DNA of 34,427 bases from Bacteroidota bacterium (GTDB lineage: Bacteria; Bacteroidota; Bacteroidia; B-17B0; Aurantibacillaceae): positions 1 to 34,427 of the forward strand of contig CANLAV010000009.1 in the NCBI GenBank assembly GCA_947487905.1. The letters are read 5' to 3'. Positions within the stretch are counted from its first letter, which is position 1, and every line of letters starts with the position of its first letter. Shown here in pieces: positions 33,891 through 34,427 of the stretch. The notes below the pieces were generated by a model, which saw nothing but the letters and a program-made list of their open reading frames with translations, ran no database searches and was not told where the DNA came from. Both the position numbers and the translations under genes were made by a program.

Positions 33891-34427
33891 ATGCAAACTG
33901 ATTTTTTATCTAAACAATTAAATTCCTCACTCCACGAATTAAAGAAAGCGATTGAGGATTTTGAAAAACACCAATCGCCGGGCAACAGTATTGCTGAGCA
34001 GCTTCATTATGCCATCACTCAAACCAATAAATTAGTTTCGGCGTATTTAGTTTTAAATGAGCATAAAAAAAATTCTTCTGAAATAGAAGTACATTCAACA
34101 ACAACTCATGTTGTTTCTGTTGCGGAAGTCATTGAAGTTGAAAAGGTAAAGATTGAAGAGCCTGTTGAAGTCATCGAAGCACAAAACGTTGTTTTGGAGC
34201 CTATTCCAGCGGTTGGAATAAAGCCTGAAGTTATCGAGAGAATAAGCTTTCCAAAATTAAATATAAACATTAACGATAAATTTAGATTCATAAATGAATT
34301 GTTTTCGGGTAACGCAAACGAATATCAAATGGCTATTGAGCAATTGAACGCGACAACTAACATGCATGAGGCTACTGTGTTTTTAAATGGATTAAAAGAA
34401 ATTTATGATTGGAAGGAAGACAATGAG
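33891..34427 (+). CDS. Hypothetical protein, 3' end cut by window edge
   Basis: An open frame from ATG at 33891 to the last base, 179 codons with no stop, missing from the ORF track because it is incomplete. The N-terminal 60 residues are helical (LNSSLHELKKAIEDFEKH). A Glu/Val-rich low-complexity linker of about 50 residues follows (EVIEVEKVKIEEPVEVIEA). Next comes a compact helical domain beginning FPKLNININDKFRFINELFSGN and ending near LNGLKEIYDWKED. I recall similar conserved hypothetical proteins in Bacteroidota but cannot name a family. No signal peptide or membrane helix is seen. Confidence 0.78.
   Translation, partial: MQTDFLSKQLNSSLHELKKAIEDFEKHQSPGNSIAEQLHYAITQTNKLVSAYLVLNEHKKNSSEIEVHSTTTHVVSVAEVIEVEKVKIEEPVEVIEAQNVVLEPIPAVGIKPEVIERISFPKLNININDKFRFINELFSGNANEYQMAIEQLNATTNMHEATVFLNGLKEIYDWKEDNE

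Noticed and set aside
1-34427. tRNA genes, CRISPR arrays, insertion sequences or defence systems
   Set aside because: No cloverleaf-like sequence, regularly spaced repeats, transposase motifs or known defence genes were found on reading the sequence and the ORF translations.

Overview
This window is AT-rich chromosomal DNA from a member of the Bacteroidota, probably class Bacteroidia. The support is a large surface protein ending in a gliding-motility-type (CHU_C) domain used by the type IX secretion system (T9SS), a lipoprotein form of the Omp85 assembly protein (TamL), DUF3822 beside rsmD, an S46 dipeptidyl-peptidase, DUF5777, and two exact matches to the Bacteroidota promoter TTTG-N19-TANNTTTG. 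Shine-Dalgarno sequences are mostly absent, as usual in this phylum. No tRNA, rRNA, CRISPR, transposase, integrase or phage module was seen. No gene-free stretch exceeds about 240 bases. Codon use and gene order look like a resident chromosome and not an island.

Layout. 1-2110 (minus): trmH-type methyltransferase, DUF3822 and rsmD in one tight operon; rsmD is cut by the left edge. 2153-4678 (plus): tamL, transcribed divergently. 4689-7289 (minus): a small four-helix membrane protein and an S46 peptidase of DPP7 type. 7458-9850 (minus): response regulator, histidine kinase and a hotdog thioesterase, tightly spaced. 9937-12182 (plus): two tandem lipoproteins with non-canonical c-heme motifs (CX4CH and CX3CH), a DUF5777 beta-barrel protein and a YceI protein, divergent from the two-component operon. 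12188-14561 (minus): gcvT, a ComB-like phosphatase and a two-helix membrane protein. 14722-14877 (minus): rpmH, missed by the ORF track. 15116-16939 (plus): an ABC exporter.

16980-23792 is a glycan region: a small lipoprotein, two multi-spanning glycosyltransferase-like proteins (DUF2079 and GT39/ArnT-like), then a compact plus-strand operon. That operon holds a dTDP-sugar 3,4-ketoisomerase, a hexapeptide acetyltransferase, a PLP sugar aminotransferase and a GtrB-like polyprenyl-phosphate glycosyltransferase. Together they could make and mount a dTDP-3-acetamido-3,6-dideoxyhexose (Fuc3NAc or Qui3NAc). 23821-27509 (minus): both subunits of a 3-oxoacid CoA-transferase behind a class A penicillin-binding protein. 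27691-31698 (plus): the 1335-residue T9SS surface protein. 31851-33803 (minus): Mn-type superoxide dismutase, ribulose-phosphate 3-epimerase and thymidine kinase. 33891 to the end (plus): a partial, unrecognised protein.

Most of the window is ordinary housekeeping. The parts most worth a second look are the CX4CH/CX3CH lipoprotein-DUF5777-YceI operon with its divergent two-component system, and the amino-sugar/GtrB/GT-C glycan cluster. I did not find a clear candidate for a wholly new system.
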